This document shows positions 1 to 6,999 of a stretch of DNA of 30,434 nucleotides, in pieces. The position numbers and the translations under genes were made by a program. How positions within the stretch are numbered: position 1 is the first letter of the stretch; each line of letters begins with the position of its first letter. The DNA is from an uncultured Alphaproteobacteria bacterium (lineage in GTDB: Bacteria > Pseudomonadota > Alphaproteobacteria > Rs-D84). The notes below the pieces were generated by a model. That model did no database searches. It saw only the letters and a list, made by a program, of their open reading frames with translations, and was not told the origin of the DNA. The stretch is from contig CAKQEW010000009.1 of NCBI GenBank assembly GCA_934230415.1, forward strand, positions 1-30,434. The letters are read 5' to 3'.

Positions 1-63
1 TTCTAATCCGGACCCGCCCAAGATTATAAAAACACCCGCCTGAACGGCGGGCATTTTTTATAA

Positions 64-132
64 TGGGGCGGATAACCTTATTGCTTCGCGACCTTGCAAA
101 ATCGCCCCATGGGCGACCGGCGTGCATCCGCC
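64..132 (-). other. tRNA-like element with tRNA-His acceptor stem, copy 1
   Basis: Read on the minus strand this 69-nt segment begins GGCGGATG and ends TTATCCGCCCCA. Those are exactly the acceptor-stem strands, the G-1:C73 pair and the CCA end of the tRNA-His gene at 397-474. The middle is not a normal tRNA body: there is no anticodon arm or TTCRA loop, but a 6-bp hairpin (TCGCCC/GGGCGA) and a shorter TTGC/GCAA stem. It could be a tRNA pseudogene, a chimeric remnant, or a small RNA processed by RNase P and CCA-dependent enzymes. Expression cannot be judged from sequence. Confidence 0.55.
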
Positions 133-230
133 TTTTTGCTGCGGTTCGAACGGCTCTACTCGCCGGTTCAAATCCAGACCCGCCCAAGATTATAAAAAAC
201 ACCCGCCTGAACGGCGGGCATTTTTTATAA

Positions 231-299
231 TGGGGCGGATAACCTTATTGCTTCGCGACCTTGCAAAATCGCCCTATGGGCGACCGGCGTGCATCCGCC
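231..299 (-). other. tRNA-like element with tRNA-His acceptor stem, copy 2
   Basis: Second copy of the 69-nt element at 64-132, again with 5' GGCGGATG pairing to TATCCGCC and a CCA end on the minus strand. The only difference seen inside is in the loop of the internal 6-bp hairpin (ATA instead of ATG on the minus strand), so the stem is preserved between copies. Confidence 0.55.
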
Positions 300-358
300 T
301 TTTTGCTGCGGTTCGAACGGCTCTATTCGCCGGTTCAAATCCGGACCCGCCCAAGATT

Positions 359-392
359 ATAAAAACACCCGCCTGAACGGCGGGCATTTTTT
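359..392 (-). terminator. Intrinsic terminator of the tRNA-Ala/tRNA-His operon (bidirectional)
   Basis: Stem CCCGCC (368-373) pairs with GGCGGG (379-384) around a 5-nt loop. On the minus strand it is followed by a T-tract (the A-run at 361-365), a few bases downstream of tRNA-His. On the plus strand it is followed by T-run 387-392, so it can act in both directions. Copies lie near 28-56 and 194-225 in the tandem repeat. Confidence 0.85.
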
Positions 393-396
393 ATAA

Positions 397-474
397 TGGG
401 GCGGATAACCGGATTCGAACCGGCGACACCTGGTACCACAAACCAGTGCTCTAACCAACTGAGCTACATCCGCC
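397..474 (-). tRNA. tRNA-His (anticodon GTG)
   Basis: Cloverleaf on the minus strand: G-1 at 474, D-arm GCTC...GAGC, anticodon stem CTGGT/ACCAG with loop TTGTGGT giving anticodon GTG, T-arm GCCGG TTCGAAT CCGGT, and a 3' strand ending in C73 followed by an encoded CCA (397-399). The extra 5' G pairs with C73, the canonical bacterial histidine identity pair. It is encoded 4 nt downstream of tRNA-Ala and followed by an intrinsic terminator, so the two tRNAs form one transcript. Confidence 0.97.
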
Positions 475-478
475 ATAC

Positions 479-554
479 TGGTGGAGCTGATCGGACTCGA
501 ACCGACGACCCCTTGCATGCCATGCAAGTGCTCTACCAACTGAGCTACAACCCC
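479..554 (-). tRNA. tRNA-Ala (anticodon GGC)
   Basis: Minus-strand cloverleaf of 76 nt with anticodon arm CTTGC ATGGCAT GCAAG, anticodon GGC. The acceptor stem contains G3:U70, the alanyl-tRNA synthetase identity pair (T70 on the gene strand is base 485 complemented). CCA is encoded (479-481). It is the first gene of the Ala-His tRNA operon, about 12 nt downstream of a strong -10 element. Confidence 0.97.
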
Positions 555-566
555 TTGCGAGGTCAT

Positions 567-595
567 ATTCTATATTTCTTCTTGCCAAATGTCAA
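567..595 (-). promoter_or_regulatory. Sigma-70-type promoter for the tRNA-Ala/tRNA-His operon
   Basis: On the minus strand -35 TTGACA (590-595) and -10 TAGAAT (567-572) are separated by exactly 17 nt. The tRNA-Ala 5' end follows 12 nt after the -10. It overlaps the divergent frr promoter candidate. Confidence 0.85.
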
Positions 596-611
596 ATCAA
601 TTTGCTAACCT
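582..611 (+). promoter_or_regulatory. Candidate promoter for frr-uppS-cdsA-rseP-bamA
   Basis: TTGCCA (582-587), 18-nt spacer, then TAACCT (606-611) preceded by TGC, resembling an extended -10. The same arrangement (TTGCCC, 18 nt, TGC TAACAT) precedes the gene at 27351, including the shared word ATTTGCTAAC. It lies back to back with the tRNA promoter, so the two may interfere. Each hexamer is a weak match, so confidence is moderate. Confidence 0.45.
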
Positions 612-635
612 TTTTATACAAGAAGGAGATTTAAT

Positions 636-1196
636 ATGGATTATCAAGCGTTAAAAGCAGAAGTTGAACAGAAAACACAGCAGACACTGGACGTTCTGGC
701 GGGCGAATACGCCGGTTTGCGCACTGGACGCGCGTCTGTGCATTTATTGGATGGTGTGCGTGTGCCGGTATATGGTTCTGACATGCCATTGAACCAGGTC
801 GCAACCGTCGCAACCCCAGACAACCAGACATTAAGTGTTACCGTATGGGACATCAACAACGCGGGCGCGGTTGAAAAGGCAATTCGTGATTCTGGGTTGG
901 GCCTGAATCCAAATACGGCGGGCGGTGTTATTCGCCTGAACCTGCCACCATTGACCGAAGAACGCCGCCGCGAACTGACCAAGGTTGCCGGTAAATACGC
1001 CGAAGAAGCCAAGATTTCTATGCGTAATATTCGCCAGGATGCAATGGGTAAAATCAAGCGCGCCGTGACTGATAAAGAAATTTCAGAAGACGACCAACGT
1101 AAATACGAAGATGTTTTGCAGAAAGTATTTGAACTGCGCGCGTCCCAGGTTGATGCATTGGCAAAGCAGAAAGAATCCGACATTATGTCTGTGTAA
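636..1196 (+). CDS. frr: Ribosome recycling factor
   Basis: RRF, 186 aa, the usual family length. With EF-G it splits the post-termination ribosome complex in the cytoplasm. The start of domain I shows the family pattern LAGEYAGLRTGRAS and the C-terminal helix contains KIKRAVTDKEISEDD, where the family has conserved Lys and Asp/Glu positions. The ATG at 636 follows an AAGGAG Shine-Dalgarno (623-628). It is the first gene of a plus-strand operon with uppS 27 nt downstream. In most alphaproteobacteria frr follows pyrH, but here the upstream neighbour is the divergent tRNA-Ala gene and pyrH is not in the window, so the ancestral rpsB-tsf-pyrH-frr cluster has been split. Identification is secure. 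Confidence 0.98.
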   Translation: MDYQALKAEVEQKTQQTLDVLAGEYAGLRTGRASVHLLDGVRVPVYGSDMPLNQVATVATPDNQTLSVTVWDINNAGAVEKAIRDSGLGLNPNTAGGVIRLNLPPLTEERRRELTKVAGKYAEEAKISMRNIRQDAMGKIKRAVTDKEISEDDQRKYEDVLQKVFELRASQVDALAKQKESDIMSV

Positions 1197-1223
1197 TCAA
1201 CCCATAAAAATATTGGAAACGAA

Positions 1224-1985
1224 ATGTTTAAATTCTTGAAAAAGAAATCTGACACTGTCGCGACCGCACCGGCGCGCGTGCCGAATCATATCGCATTTAT
1301 TTGCGATGGCAATCGCCGTTGGGCCGAAGCACGCGGCCTGCCCCCATTATTGGGACATCAGGCGGGTATCGCAAATTTTGAGAATCTGGTTGATTGGTAC
1401 ATTGCCCATGGCGTGTCCACGATTACATTCTTTATATTTTCCACGGAAAACTGGAACCGTTCCCAGGAAGAAGTTGATTACCTGATGGACCTGTTCTATA
1501 CCGAACTGAAAAAGAATATGAAGCATGCACTGGAAAAAAATCTGCGCTATCGCGTGATCGGATCGCGTGACCGTCTGCCAAAGCGTCTGGCACATATGTG
1601 CGACAAATTGGAACAGACATCAGCAGAAAACACTGGTGGTACGGTTGTGTTTGCACTGAACTATGGTGGCCAGGATGAAATTGTTTCGGCGGTAAATGCG
1701 GCAATTGAAAACGGCGAACCGGTGACACGCGAAACGTTTGAAACGTTCCTGGACACGGGCGAATTATTGCCAATTGACTTAATGGTCCGCACCAGTAATG
1801 AATTCAGAATTTCTAATTTCTTGTTGTGGAAATTGGCGTATGCCGAACTGATGTTTGTACCCCAACATTGGCCTGATTTGGTTAAAAATGAAAAAATGTG
1901 GCAACAGACACTGGATGAATACGCACGCCGCAATCGCCGATTTGGTGGTGGCAAGAAAGCAAATTATGCCGGGAAAAAGAAATAA
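1224..1985 (+). CDS. uppS: Isoprenyl transferase (undecaprenyl diphosphate synthase)
   Basis: Cis-prenyltransferase, 253 aa, which condenses isopentenyl diphosphate onto farnesyl diphosphate to make the C55 carrier for peptidoglycan and other surface glycans. The substrate-binding motif is HIAFICDGNRRWA (catalytic Asp28); Cys27 replaces the usual Met in MDGN, a mild variation. The second signature RTSNEFRISNFLLWKLAYAE carries the conserved Arg and Ser of the diphosphate-binding region. A short Lys-rich N-terminus (about 20 aa) precedes the core. SD-like GGAAAC lies just before the ATG. It sits between frr and cdsA in the conserved alphaproteobacterial order. The exact chain length made is inferred from the family. 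Confidence 0.96.
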   Translation: MFKFLKKKSDTVATAPARVPNHIAFICDGNRRWAEARGLPPLLGHQAGIANFENLVDWYIAHGVSTITFFIFSTENWNRSQEEVDYLMDLFYTELKKNMKHALEKNLRYRVIGSRDRLPKRLAHMCDKLEQTSAENTGGTVVFALNYGGQDEIVSAVNAAIENGEPVTRETFETFLDTGELLPIDLMVRTSNEFRISNFLLWKLAYAELMFVPQHWPDLVKNEKMWQQTLDEYARRNRRFGGGKKANYAGKKK

Positions 1986-2002
1986 ACATCAGGGGTATAT
2001 TC

Positions 2003-2653
2003 ATGTCAAACACATCACAGAGGGTTATCGTTGGCGGGGTAATGGCATTAATTGCCATCGCTGCGGCAGTTGGTGAACATTTTGGTTTTGGAACGGTGCG
2101 ATACCTGGGGATATTGGTTGTACTGGGGATGATTGTTGAAATGATTTTGGCAACCGCACGCACACCCCACGACCAATTGGCCCAGAACCACAACTGGTTG
2201 GTATACGGTGGTTTTATTGTATGGCTGTTCGTAATGTTGGCCGCAGTAGATACGGTGGCAACACGTCCATGGATTATGTTGTTGCTGTTGCTGATTATCA
2301 GCGCCGCCGACACAGGTGCATGGTTTTTTGGCCGCATGCTGGGTGGCGATAAAATGTGGGAACGGCTGTCTGCGAACAAGACTTGGGCGGGCCAGATTGC
2401 CGGTATCATATGTGGGACATGTATGTCGGTATTGTACGGTTTGCTGGGGTCTGATACATTCATGCCACAATTGATGTGGATTGGGATTAGTATCGCCCTG
2501 CTCAGCCAATATGGCGATCTGACCGCCAGTTGGATTAAGCGTCGCATGGGACTGAAAGATTTTGGACACATATTGCCGGGCCACGGTGGATTGCTGGATC
2601 GTTTTGATGGATGGATTTATGCATTGCCATTGGTTTGGTTAATCATGCTGTAA
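2003..2653 (+). CDS. cdsA: Phosphatidate cytidylyltransferase
   Basis: CDP-diacylglycerol synthase, 216 aa, which converts phosphatidate and CTP to CDP-diacylglycerol, the branch point of phospholipid synthesis in the inner membrane. The protein is mostly hydrophobic with several membrane segments. The C-terminal family signature spans residues 176-202: S-W-I-K-R-R, then K-D-F-G, then PGHGGLLDRFD with the metal-binding acidic residues. At 216 aa it is shorter than the roughly 270-285 aa of many homologues, apparently through fewer N-terminal membrane segments. The ATG at 2003 lies 17 nt after uppS. dxr, often found between cdsA and rseP in related bacteria, is absent here. Confidence 0.96.
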   Translation: MSNTSQRVIVGGVMALIAIAAAVGEHFGFGTVRYLGILVVLGMIVEMILATARTPHDQLAQNHNWLVYGGFIVWLFVMLAAVDTVATRPWIMLLLLLIISAADTGAWFFGRMLGGDKMWERLSANKTWAGQIAGIICGTCMSVLYGLLGSDTFMPQLMWIGISIALLSQYGDLTASWIKRRMGLKDFGHILPGHGGLLDRFDGWIYALPLVWLIML

Positions 2654-2677
2654 TTATTTTCAAAGGAACAGACGGGT

Positions 2678-3736
2678 ATGCATACAGTTTTGGCGATTAT
2701 TGCATTATTAATTGTGTTGGGCGTGGTGGTATTCATCCACGAACTGGGGCACTTTTTGGCGGCACGTGCGGCCGGCGTTCGTGTGGAACGATTTTCCATT
2801 GGATTTGGCCCGGCAATTGTAAAATGGCACGATCGTCATAACACCCAGTGGCAGATTGCATGCCTGCCCCTGGGGGGATATGTTTCTATTTACGGCCAAG
2901 ATATGATGTTCAATCGGGGCGAGTACGAAAAATTGGACGCCGAAAAAAAGCGTGCTCATTACCTGTCTGCGCCAGCGTGGAAACAATTTATTATTATCGC
3001 CGCCGGGGTCACAATGAATTTTATCCTGGCGTGGCTGATTTATTCCGGAATGTTTATGGTACGTCCAAAAAACGTTCAATTGCCCGTTGTCGGCCAGGTT
3101 ATTCAATCATCGGTTGCATTTAATGCCGGCATTAAACCAGGCGACGTCGTTGTGCGCATTGATGATGCAAAAATTACAAACTGGGGCGAGATTATTATTG
3201 CCAAAGAATTAGCATCGGGCCATGATGCCAATGTTGTGGTTGTACGCGGTGAAAAACTGGTAAATGTGCAATTAAGTCCGGCGGAACGCTGGGGCTTGGT
3301 CGCCGACGGCAGCAAAACCGAACTGCGCAAAAAGGGATTTTTCAGTGGGTTGCATGCAGGCGCACGCGAAACATATTACCAATCAAAAACATTGTTGGTG
3401 ATTCTGAAACAAATCGTAACGGGTGAACGGTCATCAAAGCAATTGGGGTCATTTATCACCATTGCCCAGGTATCTGGCCAGGCACTGGAGGCAGGAATAT
3501 ATGCCCTGTTGTCCATTATCGCCTTGCTGTCGGTGAATTTGGCTGTTATAAATTTGTTGCCATTGCCGGTATTGGATGGCGGATACCTGATGATTTTGGT
3601 TATAGAGGGTATCACGCGTCGCAAACTGGGCGGACGCGGAATGGAATACGCAATCATCGCCGGGTGGGTGCTGATATTCGGGCTGTTCGCACTGACCATG
3701 TGGAATGACTTGGCACGTGTATTTGGATTGAATTAA
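2678..3736 (+). CDS. rseP: RseP-type site-2 zinc metalloprotease
   Basis: Intramembrane S2P protease, 352 aa, expected to cleave anti-sigma factors or signal-peptide remnants in the inner membrane. The first membrane helix contains the zinc motif HELGH (residues 21-25); the third zinc ligand lies in the second motif NLLPLPVLDGG (residues 292-302, Asp300). A single PDZ domain occupies roughly residues 115-200, around the segment NAGIKPGDVVVRIDD; E. coli RseP has two, whereas a single PDZ is seen in shorter homologues. The C-terminus is hydrophobic. SD AAAGGAA precedes the ATG. bamA begins one nucleotide after its stop, the classical rseP-bamA pairing, suggesting translational coupling. Confidence 0.96.
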   Translation: MHTVLAIIALLIVLGVVVFIHELGHFLAARAAGVRVERFSIGFGPAIVKWHDRHNTQWQIACLPLGGYVSIYGQDMMFNRGEYEKLDAEKKRAHYLSAPAWKQFIIIAAGVTMNFILAWLIYSGMFMVRPKNVQLPVVGQVIQSSVAFNAGIKPGDVVVRIDDAKITNWGEIIIAKELASGHDANVVVVRGEKLVNVQLSPAERWGLVADGSKTELRKKGFFSGLHAGARETYYQSKTLLVILKQIVTGERSSKQLGSFITIAQVSGQALEAGIYALLSIIALLSVNLAVINLLPLPVLDGGYLMILVIEGITRRKLGGRGMEYAIIAGWVLIFGLFALTMWNDLARVFGLN

Positions 3737-3737
3737 T

Positions 3738-6026
3738 ATGAGCAAGCAAAAACTGATTTTCGCAACAACATTATGTGGCGCGTTGGTTGCCAATGCAAAT
3801 GCCGCCGTCGTATCACGCATTGATGTATCGGGCAACCGTCGTATGGATGCTGAATCTGTACGCATTTTGTCTGACGTTCATGTTGGTGACAATGTGGGTG
3901 AATCACGCGCAAATGAAATCGCAAAAAAATTACAAGCCAGCGGATACTTTTCACGCATTAACGTTCGCATGGCGGGCAATGTGTTAAAAATTGATGTGGC
4001 CGAGGCCCCAACCGTAAACATGGTAACGGTTGAAGGAAACGATGAAATATCAACCGATGATTTAAAGAAAGAAATCCGACTGAAAGAACGCGCATCATAC
4101 GATGAATCTGTTATCGGCGCCGATGTCCAACGAATGCTGACCGTGTACCAGCGCAAGGGATTCTTTGGCACAAAAATTAATCCAAAGAAGATTGAATTAA
4201 GTGATAATCGCGTAAATGTCGTTTATGAAATCCGCGAAGGTCACCCAACATATATCACAGACATTGATTTTGCCGGCAACAACCAGTTTAGCGCACGAAC
4301 ACTGCGTGGCGAAATCCTGTCGCGCGAACACGCATGGTGGCGTTTTATGACGCAATTTGATGTATTTGACGAAGATCGCATTCAATATGACCAACAATTA
4401 TTGCGCCAGTTCTATCTGCGTAATGGGTATGCGGATTTTGCCGTAACCGATGCGACCGGTGTGTTTACCCCCGACCGGCAGTACTATTCTGTAAAATTCA
4501 CCGTGGACGAAGGCGCAAAGTACAACTTTGGCAAACTGACAATTGACAATCCGTTTCCTGATGTCCCAGACAGCGTACTGTACGACGTCATAAAAATGCG
4601 CGATGGCCAGACATATAACATTGACCTGGTGGATGAAACGATTTCTGCATTGCGCGGGGCGGTTGCTGACTATGGATATGCATTTATCAATGTGGAACCG
4701 GTACCGACCAAACATGATGACACACACACCATTGACATGGCGTTCAATATTCAAAAAACAAATCGTATTTACCTGAACGATATTAATATCCTGGGCAATG
4801 TGCGCACATTTGATACGGTGATTCAGCAACTGATTCCGATGCGCGCGGGTGATCCATTTTCCCTGCAAACCATTGAACAGGGACGCCAGAATCTGATGCG
4901 TACCCGTTATTTCAAAGACGTCCAAATGGTGCCAACCCGCATCGCCGATGAAAATATGATGAACCTGGATATCAAAGTTGAAGAACAACCGACTGGTGAA
5001 CTATCTGGCGGTTTTGGTTGGTCAAATATCAATGGGTTCATGGTTGATGCCGGCATTACCGAAAACAACTTTATGGGCCGTGGCCAGATTGTCCAATTGC
5101 GTGGTTCCATTGCCCAGTACCAGAAACAGGCATTATTCAGCTTTACCGAACCATACCTGTTTGGGCGCGCGCTGTCCGGCGGGTTTGATGTATCGTACAC
5201 AATGTACAATTATTCATCACTGGGCGGATTTGGCTATGACCGTGATTCATTGACATTGGCAACACGTATGGGGTGGCGGTTGACCGACCATTGGACCCAG
5301 AGTGTCCGCTTGTCCGCGGCATTTGACCAGAATTACGATCTGCAATCGGCAAATGGGTGGCGCGATTCCACACTGTACACATTGGCAACGTACCTGAAAT
5401 ATTATAACCTGGACACCAATTTCCAACAGAATACACACACCGGCGTGGTGGCGAATTTGGGACTGGCGTATACCGGATTTGGTGGCACCGAAACATTTAT
5501 GCGATACAGTGGTGACATCACCGCCATGGTTAAATTCCTGAATGACCGGTGGCAGTTGCGTTCATCATTGGATTTCGGTTATATTCAGCCATTGGATGGC
5601 GATTATGTATCGCGTGTTTACCGCTATTTCTTGGGCGGGGAATCATTGCGCGGGTTTGATATCGCCGGCGTCGGCAGTCGTAACTGGTTCTATACATCAT
5701 ATTCATTGGGCGGCATGTGGAAATTAAATGGCTCAACCCAGTTGAATTTCCCTGTATTTATCCCAGACGAATACCAGATAAAAGGGTTCATATTTGCGGA
5801 CTATGGTATACTGGGCAAACCGCCACGTGATGAATACACATACCGGAATTTCTACGGCACAACACGCGACAATTATATTGACAGTGACCTGCGCACATCT
5901 GTTGGTTTTGGTATTTATTGGAATACCCCAATGGGGCCAATGAATTTCAGTTGGGGCTGGCCACTGCACATGAATGAATATGACCGCGAACGCCGTTTCC
6001 TGTTGTCGTTTGAAACCCAGTTTTAA
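3738..6026 (+). CDS. bamA: Outer membrane protein assembly factor BamA
   Basis: Omp85 protein, 762 aa, the central subunit that folds beta-barrel proteins into the outer membrane. It has a signal peptide of about 22 residues (cleavage near ANA-AVV), five POTRA domains over about residues 24-345 (typical GNxx followed by YxxxGY patterns), and a 16-strand barrel to the C-terminus. The loop-6 motif appears as LRGF (residues 637-640), the family's (V/I)RG(F/Y). The final residue is Phe762, as expected for a barrel recognised by the BAM machine. It is the last gene of the frr operon. The usual downstream skp/ompH and lpxD genes are missing; a hairpin and a new promoter follow instead. It would serve the several barrel proteins encoded in this window. 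Confidence 0.98.
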   Translation: MSKQKLIFATTLCGALVANANAAVVSRIDVSGNRRMDAESVRILSDVHVGDNVGESRANEIAKKLQASGYFSRINVRMAGNVLKIDVAEAPTVNMVTVEGNDEISTDDLKKEIRLKERASYDESVIGADVQRMLTVYQRKGFFGTKINPKKIELSDNRVNVVYEIREGHPTYITDIDFAGNNQFSARTLRGEILSREHAWWRFMTQFDVFDEDRIQYDQQLLRQFYLRNGYADFAVTDATGVFTPDRQYYSVKFTVDEGAKYNFGKLTIDNPFPDVPDSVLYDVIKMRDGQTYNIDLVDETISALRGAVADYGYAFINVEPVPTKHDDTHTIDMAFNIQKTNRIYLNDINILGNVRTFDTVIQQLIPMRAGDPFSLQTIEQGRQNLMRTRYFKDVQMVPTRIADENMMNLDIKVEEQPTGELSGGFGWSNINGFMVDAGITENNFMGRGQIVQLRGSIAQYQKQALFSFTEPYLFGRALSGGFDVSYTMYNYSSLGGFGYDRDSLTLATRMGWRLTDHWTQSVRLSAAFDQNYDLQSANGWRDSTLYTLATYLKYYNLDTNFQQNTHTGVVANLGLAYTGFGGTETFMRYSGDITAMVKFLNDRWQLRSSLDFGYIQPLDGDYVSRVYRYFLGGESLRGFDIAGVGSRNWFYTSYSLGGMWKLNGSTQLNFPVFIPDEYQIKGFIFADYGILGKPPRDEYTYRNFYGTTRDNYIDSDLRTSVGFGIYWNTPMGPMNFSWGWPLHMNEYDRERRFLLSFETQF

Positions 6027-6031
6027 CAGAT

Positions 6032-6051
6032 TGCCCCAAATGGGGCATTTG
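6032..6051 (+). terminator. Candidate terminator after bamA
   Basis: Perfect stem TGCCCC/TGGGGCA region (6032-6047, loop AAA) directly after the bamA stop, followed by a broken T-tract. It separates bamA from the promoter at 6069. The weak U-tract keeps confidence moderate. Confidence 0.5.
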
Positions 6052-6068
6052 TTATCTTACTTTTATCC

Positions 6069-6098
6069 TTGACCCGTGGGCGCGAATTTTCTTATAAT
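6069..6098 (+). promoter_or_regulatory. Sigma-70-type promoter for the VirB7/VirB8-like operon
   Basis: TTGACC (6069-6074), 18-nt spacer, TATAAT (6093-6098). The predicted start near 6105 gives a leader of about 28 nt before the lipoprotein ATG at 6133, with a GGGGG-type Shine-Dalgarno in it. Confidence 0.8.
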
Positions 6099-6132
6099 TC
6101 ATACACAAAGCTTTGAAAGGGGGAACACAGGT

Positions 6133-6279
6133 ATGAAAAAAGTATTTCTGGCATTTTTTGTTGCGTTGGCATTGGCCGGCTGTGGCCAGGTTTATGATCG
6201 CGAACCTGTTGGCGTTGGATACGATAACAACGAATTGAAATTGAGTCCATGCGCATGCATCATGGTATTCCAGGCATAA
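6133..6279 (+). CDS. Small VirB7-like lipoprotein
   Basis: A 48-aa protein with a complete lipoprotein signal: MKK, a hydrophobic stretch, then lipobox LAGC with the lipidated Cys at residue 17. The mature part is only 32 aa and contains a CAC motif near its end. The ATG at 6133 is chosen because it follows AAAGGGGGA and gives a perfect signal peptide; upstream in-frame starts would overlap the promoter. Its size, its lipobox, its small cysteine-bearing mature part and its position directly before two VirB8-like genes resemble VirB7 of type IV secretion systems, an outer-membrane core lipoprotein. Function by sequence alone is not provable at this length, so VirB7 is an inference from context. 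Confidence 0.75.
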   Translation: MKKVFLAFFVALALAGCGQVYDREPVGVGYDNNELKLSPCACIMVFQA

Positions 6280-6309
6280 ACCACCGGATTCACAGGGGGG
6301 AGTGTTTCA

Positions 6310-6999
6310 TTGGAATATCCAGATAATTTTGATACGCCGGCATTTCCTGCGGGTAAACGTATTGCCGTTTCCCGGTTGTTTGCTATATTGACATCTGGAC
6401 TGTTTGTTGCGATTTTGGGTGTATGTGGATTACTAATGTGGACAACGCGCAGCGCGACGGTTGACCCATTTATTATTTCTGTTGATAAAATTACTGGCGC
6501 GTGGTCGGTTGTCGGTCATTCGCATGGGCGGATTGAATATTCGGCATCGCGCACGATGCAGGAATCCGTGATTGCAAACTTTGCGCGCGATTGGTTCACG
6601 GTTGGCACAGATTCAGAAAACAACGCCCTGTGGCAGACATGTGATCGTGAACGCGTATGCATGTCAGATAATGCGCCGGCACATACGGATGGGGTATGTG
6701 CACTGTATTGCGCCGCAGGCGATGATGTTTTTAACCGCTTTCTGTACAACGTTGTTCCGGCATGGGCGGAAATTGCCGCAAACGGTGGGCGCGTATCGTT
6801 GAATATGGCGTATTTACAAATAACCCCCATCGGCGCAATTACTGATGTCGGTGGCACGTGGCAAATTTCGGCAACGGTATCCACCCCTGATGGTGACATG
6901 CAAATCATTGCCTTTGCCAAGGTTGCACGTTTGGAATCACGGTATCCACGAACACTGGGATACTATATCGCGGACTTTAACACATACAGAATAAACTGA
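6310..6999 (+). CDS. VirB8-like bitopic membrane protein 1
   Basis: A 229-aa protein with a short cytoplasmic N-terminus, one transmembrane helix (about residues 22-44) and a periplasmic domain. The stretch VDPFIISVDKITGAW (residues 51-65) matches the start of the VirB8 periplasmic NTF2-like domain, where VDP(F/Y)...VDxxTG is typical, and the length is normal for VirB8. VirB8 is an inner-membrane assembly factor of type IV secretion. Unusual is a Cys-rich insertion with Cys at 111, 117, 130 and 134, possibly disulphide-bonded. The start is TTG at 6310, supported by GGGGGGAG at 6294-6302; no other good start precedes the membrane helix. It overlaps the next gene by 1 nt (TGATG), implying coupled translation. 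Confidence 0.75.
   Translation: MEYPDNFDTPAFPAGKRIAVSRLFAILTSGLFVAILGVCGLLMWTTRSATVDPFIISVDKITGAWSVVGHSHGRIEYSASRTMQESVIANFARDWFTVGTDSENNALWQTCDRERVCMSDNAPAHTDGVCALYCAAGDDVFNRFLYNVVPAWAEIAANGGRVSLNMAYLQITPIGAITDVGGTWQISATVSTPDGDMQIIAFAKVARLESRYPRTLGYYIADFNTYRIN

Larger units (their letters stand above)
11..410. repeat. Tandem repeat array, 166-167 bp unit, about 2.4 copies
   Basis: Copies run 11-176, 177-343 and a partial copy 344-410; the array may continue left of the window. Units differ by a few substitutions and one A in an A-run. Each unit contains a GC-rich hairpin with A/T tracts on both sides (a bidirectional terminator), a TATAAT directly after the plus-strand T-run, the 14-nt 3' end of the neighbouring tRNA-His (64-77, 231-244, 397-410), a copy of the tRNA-His 5' acceptor strand, and a T-arm-like segment near its plus-strand right end. 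The last copy runs directly into the real tRNA-His gene, where identity stops after base 410. I see no protein-coding gene in 1-396. The unit probably arose by duplication of a tRNA-terminator segment; the function is unknown. Confidence 0.9.

Noticed and set aside
122..376. Open frame of 84 codons across the tandem repeat
   Set aside because: It only spans the repeat, hairpins and tRNA-like pieces; it has no ribosome binding site and its sequence simply repeats with the unit.
11..410. CRISPR array
   Set aside because: Units are 166-167 bp of near-identical sequence throughout, not short repeats with unique spacers, and no cas gene is present.
11..410. Permuted two-piece tmRNA, as found in alphaproteobacteria
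   Set aside because: I see no tag-peptide reading frame ending in Ala-Ala and no tmRNA-type acceptor half; the array repeats one unit instead.
397..474. tRNA-His lacking G-1, as in many alphaproteobacteria
   Set aside because: A first alignment placed the acceptor one base off. Counting from the T-arm shows that the first G is G-1 and pairs with C73, followed by an encoded CCA.
644..1255. Long antisense open frame opposite frr
   Set aside because: It is a shadow of frr. Similar long antisense frames occur across the GC-rich third positions of the other genes, for example at 14542-15129 and 18037-18813, with no start signals or recognisable motifs.
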